Source: Fen-1258 sp947085815 (GTDB lineage: Bacteria > Bacteroidota > Ignavibacteria > Ignavibacteriales > Melioribacteraceae). From it: a stretch of 64,000 nucleotides of DNA. Under the pieces are notes generated by a model. The model made no database searches, was not told where the DNA came from, and worked only from the letters and a program-made list of their open reading frames with translations. Location: assembly GCA_947085815.1 (NCBI GenBank), contig CAMTXU010000016.1, positions 93,973 through 157,972 on the forward strand. Reading direction: 5' to 3'. Positions 36,704 to 45,116 of this stretch are shown piece by piece. Position 1 is the stretch's first letter. Each line of letters starts with the position of its first letter. Made by a program: the position numbers and the translations under genes.

Positions 36704-37627
36704 TTAATTATTAGTGTCGTTAATTAAATAACCGGCTTCGGGACCAACTACTTTTGGAATAAGAATATCGGTATTACGGACAATTTCGATCTTGCCGTTT
36801 TCAACGTATGTATCAACTAACGGATAACTTTTTTTTCTTAACGTATAAGCAAATGCAGGCTCATAAATAGTGCGAGGAATATCCGATTGTGCACTTGGTA
36901 CATAGGCAATAATTGCATTATCCGCCCAAATATCACTGAAGACACCATCATCATCAGCAGAAACAGCATCACCGATGTATAACTGTTCAAAATCCAATAA
37001 GTTTTTTAAGAGTTCTGGCGTAATGACTGCATGTTGTGTGTATTTAATTCTATCAATTATCGAAGGATGATTTTTGAGAGCACGATATGAGGATGCGCCT
37101 AACACACAAACATTTGGACGTTTAGCAATTTTTTGACGAATAGATTCTTTGGCCGTATCAAAAATTGTAAAGGGATCTGATGTAAGATTGGTAAACTTAT
37201 CGGCAGAGGATAATGTAACTTTGTTACCAGTGGGAAATGTAGAGAGGTCTTGGACTGTATCGGCGATATTTTTTTCTAACTTTAAGAGGATACCTTCAGA
37301 AGTAACATTTGCAGCGTGCATTTTTAACGGCATAATATCTTCATCAATTTCTCGATAATCCATTGGATATTCTAAATCATGTTCAGTGAGAACAAAATCA
37401 ATTGATTCTCTGCTTTCAGGATTAATACGATTTGATTTAGCCCGTATTGCTCTTTCAGTGTTGTAGATCTTAAAAGCTTCTTTAGTAAACAACGGGATTT
37501 TTCCGGCTTCCTTATCAACATCGACAATCGGAAAAAGCATAGAACCGATGTATTGAGCATTTGAATACCCCCGGGCTAAATTTGTAAGAACGGGATCAAC
37601 AACTCTAAGTTTTGAAAGATGACTCAT
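36704..37627 (-). CDS. Phage major capsid protein
   Basis: The 307-aa protein fits HK97-fold major capsid proteins of the Mu gpT/protein-E-like type: a polar N-terminal arm (MSHLSKLRVVDPVLTNLARG), NRINPESRESIDFVLTEHDL, PNVCVLGASSYRALKNHPSI, and the C-terminal KIEIVRNTDILIPKVVGPEAG. It is the subunit of the shell. It lies directly after the protease gene, in standard head-gene order, and begins with ATG behind an AAGGAG site. Confidence 0.8.
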   Translation of the reverse strand: MSHLSKLRVVDPVLTNLARGYSNAQYIGSMLFPIVDVDKEAGKIPLFTKEAFKIYNTERAIRAKSNRINPESRESIDFVLTEHDLEYPMDYREIDEDIMPLKMHAANVTSEGILLKLEKNIADTVQDLSTFPTGNKVTLSSADKFTNLTSDPFTIFDTAKESIRQKIAKRPNVCVLGASSYRALKNHPSIIDRIKYTQHAVITPELLKNLLDFEQLYIGDAVSADDDGVFSDIWADNAIIAYVPSAQSDIPRTIYEPAFAYTLRKKSYPLVDTYVENGKIEIVRNTDILIPKVVGPEAGYLINDTNN

Positions 37628-37642
37628 ATTTAATTACTCCTT

Positions 37643-38587
37643 TTAATTATAAAGACATTTATTAATTGCAGTTGAATAACTTATTTTCTCTTTACTCATA
37701 AGAGTAAGAGCTTTTTTATGAAGCGTGAGAGAATTTTGATTTAATTCGTAAGGACTAAATTCATCGAGAGAAAAATTGAATTGTTCAACAGGTTTAGAAG
37801 CAAATTCGGAATAGGTGAGAATGTTCGGAATAGAATCAATGAATTCTTTAAGAAGGTTTGAAAGGGAATCAGAAAAATTTTGAGAATCAAATTCAGAATA
37901 ATTTGAAGTATTAAAAAAAGAAATAACATTTAATAACTTTTCTTTCATCGGCGGGGTTAAAGAACCATTAGAAAGTTTTTCATCCAATTGTTTTTGAAAA
38001 ATGACTTGATCAAGGGAAACTGAAAAATTGTTTACCGGTGCTTGCTGTTTAGAATTAAGATCCGTATTTGTAAACTTCTCAAAGGAATCTGTAAGACTTT
38101 TTATCTGATTAGATAAAGAACTAAGTTCAGAAAAGATTTGATTGGTTGCTAAACCATTATTTGAAGCTGTTATGAGTTCATCTTCTTGATTAAATTCGAA
38201 TGACTCATCAATATCATCTTCCGAGAATTGAATATCGGCAAGACCTTGAACAGCAGGCAGAGCAGCACCGAGAAAACCAACATGCCGGAGTTTACCATCT
38301 TTATCCAATGAAATGCTTCTCTTTTTGAAAAGACCTTTTTTAACAGCATCTAAAAATGCGGGGACAACATCCTTAGCTTTAGCGATAAGCCGATCACCAA
38401 CTACTCTAAGTGTTTCAATCCATCCAAATGCCGGAGAATTAGACTTTGGGTGACCCAGAACAATGGGAGCTTCAAGATTTTGAGGATTATAGGAATCAGC
38501 AATTGAATTAAGATCGGATACGGAATAGGACTTAGTAACACCATTGTTAGAAGTGTGGGTTCCAGTTCTAAAAATTTCAAATTCCAT
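37643..38587 (-). CDS. Phage head maturation protease/scaffold (Mu I-like)
   Basis: The ATG at 38587 has a GGAGGTAATTAT ribosome site; the longer frame does not. The 314-aa product has a protease-type N-terminal half (MEFEIFRTGTHTSNNG, APIVLGHPKSNSPAFGWIE, KRSISLDKDGKLRHVGFL) and a helical, Ser/Asn-rich C-terminal half fitting a scaffold, as in Mu-like I/Z proteins. The catalytic residues cannot be placed by eye with certainty. It precedes the major capsid gene by 15 bases. Confidence 0.8.
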   Translation of the reverse strand: MEFEIFRTGTHTSNNGVTKSYSVSDLNSIADSYNPQNLEAPIVLGHPKSNSPAFGWIETLRVVGDRLIAKAKDVVPAFLDAVKKGLFKKRSISLDKDGKLRHVGFLGAALPAVQGLADIQFSEDDIDESFEFNQEDELITASNNGLATNQIFSELSSLSNQIKSLTDSFEKFTNTDLNSKQQAPVNNFSVSLDQVIFQKQLDEKLSNGSLTPPMKEKLLNVISFFNTSNYSEFDSQNFSDSLSNLLKEFIDSIPNILTYSEFASKPVEQFNFSLDEFSPYELNQNSLTLHKKALTLMSKEKISYSTAINKCLYN

Positions 38588-38800
38588 AAAATAATTACCT
38601 CCATTAAAATTCCTTTTTAAAATTGTAATTAACTGTTGCGCGCAATATACAATTGGATGGGTGAATTCGTTTCTACCATTCGTGATGAAAAGTTTTTTAG
38701 GAAAGGAAAAGAAGAAAAGAGAAATCAAAAACAGATGAGAGGTTTTTGTAAAACATAATTATGAATGTATAATAGCAAGGTATAAACAGGATTAAATACA

Positions 38801-39106
38801 ATGAAGAAAGAAAAAAATAACGAAGAAATAACAATACAAAAACTTGCAAGCTGTGGGCTAACAAATAAAGAAATTGCCGAAGCTTTAGGATATGATGATA
38901 ATACATTAAAAAGAAATTTTGAGATTTATCTTATAAAAGGAAGAGGTAATCTCAAAGAGAGGTTGAAACGGAAACAGATTAGTGTAGCAATGCAAGGCAA
39001 TGTTACAATGCTAATTTGGTTAGGCAAACAATATTTAGGACAAGCTGAAAAGATTGAAGAGAGCGGAGATTATAATTTGAAAATAGAACGCACAGAAGTG
39101 AAGTGA
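38801..39106 (+). CDS. Small terminase subunit-like HTH protein
   Basis: The 101-aa protein starts with a helix-turn-helix (IQKLASCGLTNKEIAEALGY and NTLKRNFE) and continues with VAMQGNVTMLIWLGKQYLGQ, a pattern seen in phage small terminase-like proteins that recognise packaging sites. It lies 59 bases before the large terminase gene on the same strand and is divergent from the capsid operon; the 213-base gap at 38588-38800 must hold both promoters. Confidence 0.75.
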   Translation: MKKEKNNEEITIQKLASCGLTNKEIAEALGYDDNTLKRNFEIYLIKGRGNLKERLKRKQISVAMQGNVTMLIWLGKQYLGQAEKIEESGDYNLKIERTEVK

Positions 39107-39165
39107 AAAGCAATTGAGAATTTAGAATTGAGAATGGAGAATTTATTGGAAATTGAGAAAATGAC

Positions 39166-40512
39166 ATGAAGGAGATAAAACTTGAAATCGGGTATCATAA
39201 AAAACAAAGAGAAATATTATTTGAGAGTGATGCACGGTATAAAGTTATTGCAAAAGGAAGAAGGTTTGGGCTTACAAAAGGGTTTGCTCACTTTGTTATA
39301 GAAAATATGCTGGATGGAAAAACACCAATTCTGTGGATGGATACTACCTACAGCAATATTGAGCGATATGTTGAAAGATACTTCTTCCCAATTCTAAAAC
39401 AATTACCGAAAAATTTATGGAAGTATAGAGCAAACCGAAGTGATCTCAAAATAATGAATAGCGTCTGTGATTTTAGAAGTGCTGACAAACCGGAAAATAT
39501 TGAAGGGTTTGGATACTCTTTAATAATATTAAATGAGGCGGGAATAATTCTAAAAAACAGAAGATTGTGGGAAGAAAGTATAAGGCCAATGATTTTAGAC
39601 TATAAGGCAAATGTTCTGATTGGCGGCACTCCCAAAGGGAAAATGAATAAGGGGAAAAATGAAAAGCATTTGTTCTTTGAGTTGTTTGAACGTGGAAGTG
39701 AGGAAGGCAACTGGCAAAAGGCAATAGGCAAAAGTGAATGGAAATCATTCAATTTTTCCAGTTATGATAATCCGTTGATTGATAAGTATGAAATTGATGA
39801 GATGGCTAAAGAAATATCTCAAGTACTTAGGGACCAAGAAATTTATGGAAAGTTTGTTGACGGTTCTTCTGCCGGAATAATTAAAAGAGATTGGTGGAAA
39901 TATTATACTAAAGAGGAATTAGAAAAATTAAGATTTATTAAAAGAGTGCAAAGCTGGGATACTGCTTTTAAGAAGAATGAAGAAAATGATTTTTCTGTCT
40001 GTACTACTTGGGAGATACGGCAAAATGGTTTTTATCTAATTGATCTGTGGAGAGGCAGAGTTGAATTTCCGGAGCTAAAAAAGACGGTTGAAAAACTTTA
40101 TAATGACTATAAACCAAATGAAGTGTTGATTGAGGATAAAGCAAGCGGGCAAAGTTTAATACAGGAGTTGCAGCGCGAAACAAGAATACCGATTAAAGCA
40201 ATTAAGGTGAGTGCCGATAAGATTGCGAGAGTGCATGCGGTAACTCCTTTGATTGAGTGCGGAAGGGTGTTTCTGAAGCAAGAGGCAAAAAGTGAGATGT
40301 TAGAGGTCATTTTGAGTGAATGCGAAGAATTTCCAAATGGAGAATATGATGATGTTGTTGACAGCATCAGTCAATTTTTGAACGAAGCGAAAATAGTAAA
40401 CATAGGGAATGTAGATTCAATAATGCATTTATCAAGAAAAAGAAGTTTTAGAGAAAAAAGAAATATTTATAAAAGAATGAGCAGTTATTCTAAAAGAACT
40501 TTATTGAGGTAA
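39166..40512 (+). CDS. Phage terminase large subunit
   Basis: The 448-aa protein has an ATPase N-terminal half with a Walker-A-like VIAKGRRFGLTKG (about 26-38) and a Walker B LIILNEAG (about 118-125). The C-terminal RNase H-like nuclease half contains the acidic motifs QSWDTAFK, LIEDKASG and YDDVVDSIS. It pumps DNA into the head and cuts it. The three acidic nuclease motifs look intact, so it may be active. It is followed by the portal gene after four bases. Confidence 0.93.
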   Translation: MKEIKLEIGYHKKQREILFESDARYKVIAKGRRFGLTKGFAHFVIENMLDGKTPILWMDTTYSNIERYVERYFFPILKQLPKNLWKYRANRSDLKIMNSVCDFRSADKPENIEGFGYSLIILNEAGIILKNRRLWEESIRPMILDYKANVLIGGTPKGKMNKGKNEKHLFFELFERGSEEGNWQKAIGKSEWKSFNFSSYDNPLIDKYEIDEMAKEISQVLRDQEIYGKFVDGSSAGIIKRDWWKYYTKEELEKLRFIKRVQSWDTAFKKNEENDFSVCTTWEIRQNGFYLIDLWRGRVEFPELKKTVEKLYNDYKPNEVLIEDKASGQSLIQELQRETRIPIKAIKVSADKIARVHAVTPLIECGRVFLKQEAKSEMLEVILSECEEFPNGEYDDVVDSISQFLNEAKIVNIGNVDSIMHLSRKRSFREKRNIYKRMSSYSKRTLLR

Positions 40513-40516
40513 GAAA

Positions 40517-41671
40517 ATGAATAGAAGTATTTTGTTCAATGAATTTGCTACAAGAAAACACTTAAAAACACTTGAAAGAATATATAAAACATTACCAGAC
40601 CCGGATAAAATTTTAGCTGAAAATAATTATGATTACAGCATACTTAGGGATTTACTGAACGATCCTCATTTAATGGCTACCGTGCAACAGAGAAAAATGC
40701 AAGTAATGCAAATGGGTTGGGAAGTAGATTATGAGCATGATGAAAAAATTAAGGAAAGAGTTTTAGAACTTTTCAGACAATTGCCATTAGGGGAAATAAT
40801 CAGTGATATGTTAGATGCAATATTCTATGGATACGCAGTAAGTGAAATAACTTGGAAGGAAAAAGAAAAAGAGATTGTTCCGCAAAGTATTGTTGGTAAG
40901 CCGCAAGAGTGGTTCATTTTTGATTATGAAAATAATTTAAGATTAAGAAAGCAAGTAAACGGATCTTATATGTTCGAAGAGGGTGAATTGCTGCCACCAT
41001 ATAAATTTATTTTAACACAGCATAAACCAACATTTATAAATCCATACGGAGAGAAAATATTAAGCAGATGTTACTGGCCAATAATTTTTAAGAGGGCTGG
41101 TGTTGAATTTTGGCAAATGATGATGGAAAGATTCGGAATGCCGTATCTGATAGGTCGTTACCCGAATACTTTTACGGAAGAACAAAAGGATGAATTCTTA
41201 GATCAATTGAAACAAATGATTGAAGATAATGTAACAATCTTTGAAGAAAATTTAGGCATTGAATTAAAAGAAAATCCAAAGTACGATGTAGGACAGCTTT
41301 ATGAACTTCTCGTAAATTTTCATAATAAAGAAATATCTAAAGCAGTGCTGACTGTTACGTTAACAACTGAGATTGAAAATACCGGATCGTATAAGGCGGC
41401 GGAGATACATAAGGAAATGTTATCGTATTTAGGAATAAGCGATAAAAAATTAGTAGAAAAAGGTTTGAACAAACTGATTGAATATTTTTGTCAACTTAAC
41501 TTTGGAAATATACCGGCACCAAGAATAAAACTGAATAAAAAGGAAGCAGTAATTGAACAAAGTGCAGAGCGTGATAAACTGCTAAGTGAAATAGGAGTGA
41601 AATTCAGTAAAGAATATTTTATGAAGAGGTATAATTTGACTGATAATGACTTCAATTTAATTGAGAATTGA
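40517..41671 (+). CDS. Phage portal protein (DUF935/Mu gp29-like)
   Basis: This 384-aa protein matches DUF935 portals: DLLNDPHLMATVQQRKMQV, DAIFYGYAVSEITWK, FILTQHKPTFINPYGEKILS, and the wing-helix region FWQMMMERFGMPYLIGRYP. The portal is the dodecameric ring through which DNA enters the head and to which tails attach. It is the last of the packaging genes, and no tail-completion gene follows, only a 570-base non-coding stretch and a toxin-antitoxin-type module. Confidence 0.88.
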   Translation: MNRSILFNEFATRKHLKTLERIYKTLPDPDKILAENNYDYSILRDLLNDPHLMATVQQRKMQVMQMGWEVDYEHDEKIKERVLELFRQLPLGEIISDMLDAIFYGYAVSEITWKEKEKEIVPQSIVGKPQEWFIFDYENNLRLRKQVNGSYMFEEGELLPPYKFILTQHKPTFINPYGEKILSRCYWPIIFKRAGVEFWQMMMERFGMPYLIGRYPNTFTEEQKDEFLDQLKQMIEDNVTIFEENLGIELKENPKYDVGQLYELLVNFHNKEISKAVLTVTLTTEIENTGSYKAAEIHKEMLSYLGISDKKLVEKGLNKLIEYFCQLNFGNIPAPRIKLNKKEAVIEQSAERDKLLSEIGVKFSKEYFMKRYNLTDNDFNLIEN

Positions 41672-41803
41672 GAATGGAGAATTGAGAGAAAGATACTTTG
41701 ACAATACTTCGACTACTTTTCGATAAACTTAGAGCTACGGTTAGGGACAATTGTTAGCGATTAGTTTTTTATGGGCATGCTAATGATTTGTAACGCTTAG
41801 TGA

Positions 41804-41833
41804 GTGGGCGTGTCGAGTGCGCGAGCCGCCCAC
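41804..41833. repeat. Hairpin with conserved loop, element 1 copy
   Basis: GTGGGCG (41804-41810) pairs with CGCCCAC (41827-41833) around TGTCGAGTGCGCGAGC. The element 2 copy at 63818-63855 has GTGGGTG/CACCCAC around a loop differing at one base, so a T-A pair there replaces a C-G pair here while the loop is kept. Confidence 0.7.
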
Positions 41834-41941
41834 GAACGAAACTTATATTGGGTTAGAAAGATACATAATAGGTTAAGTGATACGATTGAAAATGTATGAT
41901 GAGGTGATTAGTATTTTTTTGTGCCGAGTTTACATAATGCA

Positions 41942-42031
41942 ACATTATGCTAAATGACAGCACTACAAAGCGAACGTTGGGACTACTCAAAGACTTTAGC
42001 ATAATGTTCTTTATGTAATACTGGCTGTCAC
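41942..42031. repeat. Interleaved inverted repeats in the portal-Xre gap
   Basis: ACATTATGCTAAA (41942-41954) pairs with TTTAGCATAATGT (41996-42008). TGACAGC (41955-41961) pairs with GCTGTCA (42025-42031). The order A-B-A'-B' is that of a pseudoknot or of alternative pairings. The palindrome ATAATGCAACATTAT overlaps the first arm, and its left half recurs at the very end of the window in element 2. Confidence 0.55.
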
Positions 42032-42106
42032 ATTTATTTTGATGAGCTGAGACCATCACATAAATGGTTTTGTGATTATATCAAATATTAATAAAATTAA
42101 TAAATT

Positions 42107-42226
42107 TGTTACATTTTTGTAAAATATTTCATTAATTATTCGATAATTATAAGTAAAAAACCATAAAATGGAACTTATATGTTACAAAAGAAGTCTAAAT
42201 AAAAAATACATTGACAAAGTGTAACA
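42107..42226 (+). promoter_or_regulatory. Operator/promoter region of the Xre-ImmA-PIN unit
   Basis: TGTTACA occurs at 42107-42113 and 42180-42186, and the inverted TGTAACA at 42220-42226. The last copy abuts a TTGACA box (42211-42216) with TAAGTT 17 bases further on. Binding of the Xre protein to these boxes would block the promoter, the usual autoregulation of such modules. Confidence 0.55.
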
Positions 42227-42250
42227 TAGATATTAAGTTTGTGTATCAAC

Positions 42251-42625
42251 ATGGAGGCAACAGTGACCCTACAACAAAAAATGCTTGGGACCAATATTAG
42301 GGTTCTTAGGGAGAAGTATAACTTTACTCAAACCGAAGTAGCTAAATATTTAGGTTTGAATGATCATGTAACAATTAGTTATTATGAAGGAGGTGAAAGA
42401 AAGATTCCATTAACTCACTTGACTAAAATAGCCGATCTTTTCGGTGTTGACCTAGAAGTTTTATTAACTGATAATCCGGAAGAACAAATACTCAACAAAG
42501 TATTCGCTTTTAGAAAAGATGAATTAAAAGAGAACGATTTTAATACTATTGCTAACTTCCACAGGATTGTTAAAAACTATATTAAACTTAGAAACCTCGA
42601 AAAAAAACATGCCATCAAATCTTAA
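42251..42625 (+). CDS. Xre-family HTH regulator (antitoxin-like)
   Basis: The 124-aa protein has a Cro/C1-type HTH (about 12-70; LGTNIRVLREKYNFTQTEVA and ISYYEGGERKIPLTHLTKIA) followed by a short helical C-terminus. The ATG at 42251 follows a TTG four codons earlier; the ATG is preferred. It overlaps the next gene, an ImmA/IrrE-type metallopeptidase, a pairing in which the peptidase typically cleaves or controls the regulator. Confidence 0.85.
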   Translation: MEATVTLQQKMLGTNIRVLREKYNFTQTEVAKYLGLNDHVTISYYEGGERKIPLTHLTKIADLFGVDLEVLLTDNPEEQILNKVFAFRKDELKENDFNTIANFHRIVKNYIKLRNLEKKHAIKS

Positions 42626-43337
42626 CTTAGAAAAAGCAACTGCGGAATTTAGAGAGAAGTATGGTTACAATACGTTTAACCCAATAAGGGTTAAAAGTTT
42701 ATTGTTACAATTAAATGTGTTGACAATATTTAGAAAAATGGAAGGTACGTTCTCCGGAATGTCGCTGAAAATTAGCAAAGACAAATTTATGTTGATCAAT
42801 TCTATGCATTCATTAGGAAGACAGCATTTTACAATTTTCCATGAATTATATCATCTATTTGTGCAAAAAGATTTCGAACATGCAGTTTGTGATAATAACA
42901 TTGATAAGAAAGATTTGAAGGAAGAAGAAAACGCAGATATTTTTGCCGCTAATCTGATGTTACCAAGGGAAGGGTTATTAAAGGTTATTCCAGATGAGGA
43001 ATTAAAAAAAGACAAAATTTCTGTGAGCACTATATTGTCTTTAGAACAGTATTATTCATGTTCACACAGAGCAATGCTAAGAAGGTTGGAAGATTTACAT
43101 CTAATCACAAAGGATTTTAGAGAAAAATTAGGTGAAGATATTAAAACCACAGCTAAACAGTATGGATATGACACTTCAATTTATGACCCGGGGAATGATA
43201 ATCTTGTAATTGGAGATTATGGAGTTAAAGCAAAAATGTTGTTTGATGAAAATATAATTTCTAAAGCTCATTATTTAGAATTAATGAGAGAATTGGGGAT
43301 TGATTTCGGGGACAATAAAGATACTGATGAGCGATAA
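42609..43337 (+). CDS. ImmA/IrrE-family metallopeptidase
   Basis: The start at 42609 gives a 242-aa protein with the zinc site HELYH (FTIFHELYHLFVQ) and the downstream acidic ENADIFAANLMLP motif of COG2856 peptidases. The C-terminal third is helical and may sense a signal. It overlaps the Xre gene by 17 bases and the PIN-like gene by 11 bases, so all three are translationally coupled. The expected action is cleavage of the Xre protein on a stress or phage signal. Confidence 0.88.
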   Translation: MPSNLNLEKATAEFREKYGYNTFNPIRVKSLLLQLNVLTIFRKMEGTFSGMSLKISKDKFMLINSMHSLGRQHFTIFHELYHLFVQKDFEHAVCDNNIDKKDLKEEENADIFAANLMLPREGLLKVIPDEELKKDKISVSTILSLEQYYSCSHRAMLRRLEDLHLITKDFREKLGEDIKTTAKQYGYDTSIYDPGNDNLVIGDYGVKAKMLFDENIISKAHYLELMRELGIDFGDNKDTDER

Positions 43338-43857
43338 GGATAATAACCCGAAAATATTAATGGATGCCGATGTAATTATTCACTTCGTTGATGGGGGCAG
43401 ACTTGATGTGCTACCAATGATATTTCCCAATAGAATTGTTTTTGTTGATACGGTTATAGAAGAACTTTATTCATTCCGACAATATAAAGTGCAAGTTTTT
43501 AATTTTATTGCAAAAAACAATTTTGAAAGAATTGAACTAGATAGTAATCCAGATTTTATTATAGAATATGCAAAATTATTAAAGTTTGCAGATAAAGGTG
43601 AAGCTGCTTGTATGGCTATTGCAAAGATTGATAAAAAATATATTGCCAGCAGTAACTTGAAAGATATAAAAGATTATTGTGACGAGAATGGAATAAATAT
43701 AATAACGACCATGGATTTCTTGTGGGAAGCTATGAATTGCAAAGTATTGACTGAAGAGGAATGTGATAAATTTATACAAGATGTAAAAAAAGAAAAGAAT
43801 AAGCTACCAGTTGATACTATTGAGGAATATGTAGAAAAATTTGTTATGAAAAAATAA
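43327..43857 (+). CDS. PIN-like domain protein (putative toxin or RNase)
   Basis: The 176-aa protein (start at 43327) has a PIN-type acidic pattern: ILMDADVIIHF at the N-terminus, VDTVIEELY, ADKGEAACMAIA, and YIASSNLKDIKDY with NIITTMDFLWEA. These fit the DUF3368-like branch of PIN RNases. It ends the Xre-ImmA-PIN unit. Its stop faces the stop of a SIR2 gene three bases away on the other strand. Confidence 0.78.
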   Translation: MSDKDNNPKILMDADVIIHFVDGGRLDVLPMIFPNRIVFVDTVIEELYSFRQYKVQVFNFIAKNNFERIELDSNPDFIIEYAKLLKFADKGEAACMAIAKIDKKYIASSNLKDIKDYCDENGINIITTMDFLWEAMNCKVLTEEECDKFIQDVKKEKNKLPVDTIEEYVEKFVMKK

Positions 43858-43860
43858 TAC

Positions 43861-45075
43861 TTAAATTCTTAGTTCGTTTTTTATCTCTTCAATGTCCAAG
43901 TCAATAACATTCTTAGCAATAAATTTTACGTTACTTTGATTAAAAATTTCTGATTGCGGTTTTGTTATATCAATAACTAGCATTGTTTTCTGAGGATTAT
44001 TTAGGAAATAAGTATTTAGATATTCATTTATTTTGGAATCCTTAAATCCATAACCAATTACTATGAGACATTTTGAATTGACTAAGTTTTGGAAAAAGTG
44101 ATGAAATACTTGGTGGTAATACACGGTTCGCTCATAATGTCTTAATTTCTCAGTTGTTCCGGAAAGAAATTCGGGTATTACATCCATATAGAAATTTTCT
44201 TTTTTGGTCTCACCCAAGTGTGTAGTAATTTCTTTGTATACAGAACCTTCATTTATTCCGTAAGCCCATTTTATCATATCATATTTCTTATTGTTGAGAT
44301 TAAAGACATAATTATCGACACTACCATGCAATTTGTAAAGATTGAATGTTGAGTCAAATTTATTTTTAAATCTTCTTAAACGAATATCATAAGTATATGG
44401 ATTTGCATTACCGTTTTTGTTAGCAATTGATGTGATATTTGCAAAATAGGGTGAATACGAATCATCAAATCCATCAGAAATCTTATTACCTAAAGTTTGT
44501 GTGTGAAAGTATTTTTCCATTAAAAGATCATGATTTAGAGAGTGAATATGGACTCTATAATTAATTGCAAGATATTCAAGTAGATATAAAAAATCAGCAT
44601 GTTCTTGTTTGTTATATGGTTTTATTAAGCAAGCGGATACTGGCCATTCTGATGTAATAAAATGCGCAACAAGTTGATTATAGGTTCTGTCAAAATCAAA
44701 TAGTAGTGAGTGATGATTTAACGAATAATCATATTTCTTTCCAAACTCATCAAAAAATACTTTTTCATAAGATGAAAGTTCCTCCCGTCTATTCAAATCA
44801 TTGTAGTAATCGAAAAAGTCTTCATAATGAAAATCTGTGTCGGCAATTATTTTTTCATTATAAAATTTTATGAATTCCTCAACAAACATATATTGATATT
44901 TTTCGATGAGCCAATTTTGTCCTTGACCTCTATTAATTAAATGCGCTGATTGGCTGGTGTTTATAATAAAATCTTTATGGGCGAGATATTTGAACTTATT
45001 ATTTATCTCTACCGCAAGTGGATAACCGGCAGGTTTTGAGAAACCAGCACCCAATAGAAATGAAAAATGTTTCAT
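43861..45075 (-). CDS. SIR2-like protein (defence-type)
   Basis: The 404-aa protein opens with the nucleotide loop FLLGAGFSKPAGYP and has a His/Asn/Asp stretch IHSLNHDLLMEKYF, KLHGSVDNYVF and CLIVIGYGFKDSKINEYL, the order of SIR2-family NAD-binding folds. Defence-type SIR2 proteins deplete NAD on infection. The usual TNxD motif reads LNHD here. It is the last gene of the minus-strand restriction operon, 41 bases after another SIR2 gene that is only distantly similar. Confidence 0.8.
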   Translation of the reverse strand: MKHFSFLLGAGFSKPAGYPLAVEINNKFKYLAHKDFIINTSQSAHLINRGQGQNWLIEKYQYMFVEEFIKFYNEKIIADTDFHYEDFFDYYNDLNRREELSSYEKVFFDEFGKKYDYSLNHHSLLFDFDRTYNQLVAHFITSEWPVSACLIKPYNKQEHADFLYLLEYLAINYRVHIHSLNHDLLMEKYFHTQTLGNKISDGFDDSYSPYFANITSIANKNGNANPYTYDIRLRRFKNKFDSTFNLYKLHGSVDNYVFNLNNKKYDMIKWAYGINEGSVYKEITTHLGETKKENFYMDVIPEFLSGTTEKLRHYERTVYYHQVFHHFFQNLVNSKCLIVIGYGFKDSKINEYLNTYFLNNPQKTMLVIDITKPQSEIFNQSNVKFIAKNVIDLDIEEIKNELRI

Positions 45076-45116
45076 CTTTTATTACTTGCAAAAATTTGTT
45101 CTTCATTAAGAAATAA

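Noticed and set aside
41740..41860. True integron attC site
   Set aside because: Hairpin and GTTAG words are suggestive, but I cannot place paired R and L boxes with the expected spacing, and no IntI gene is present.
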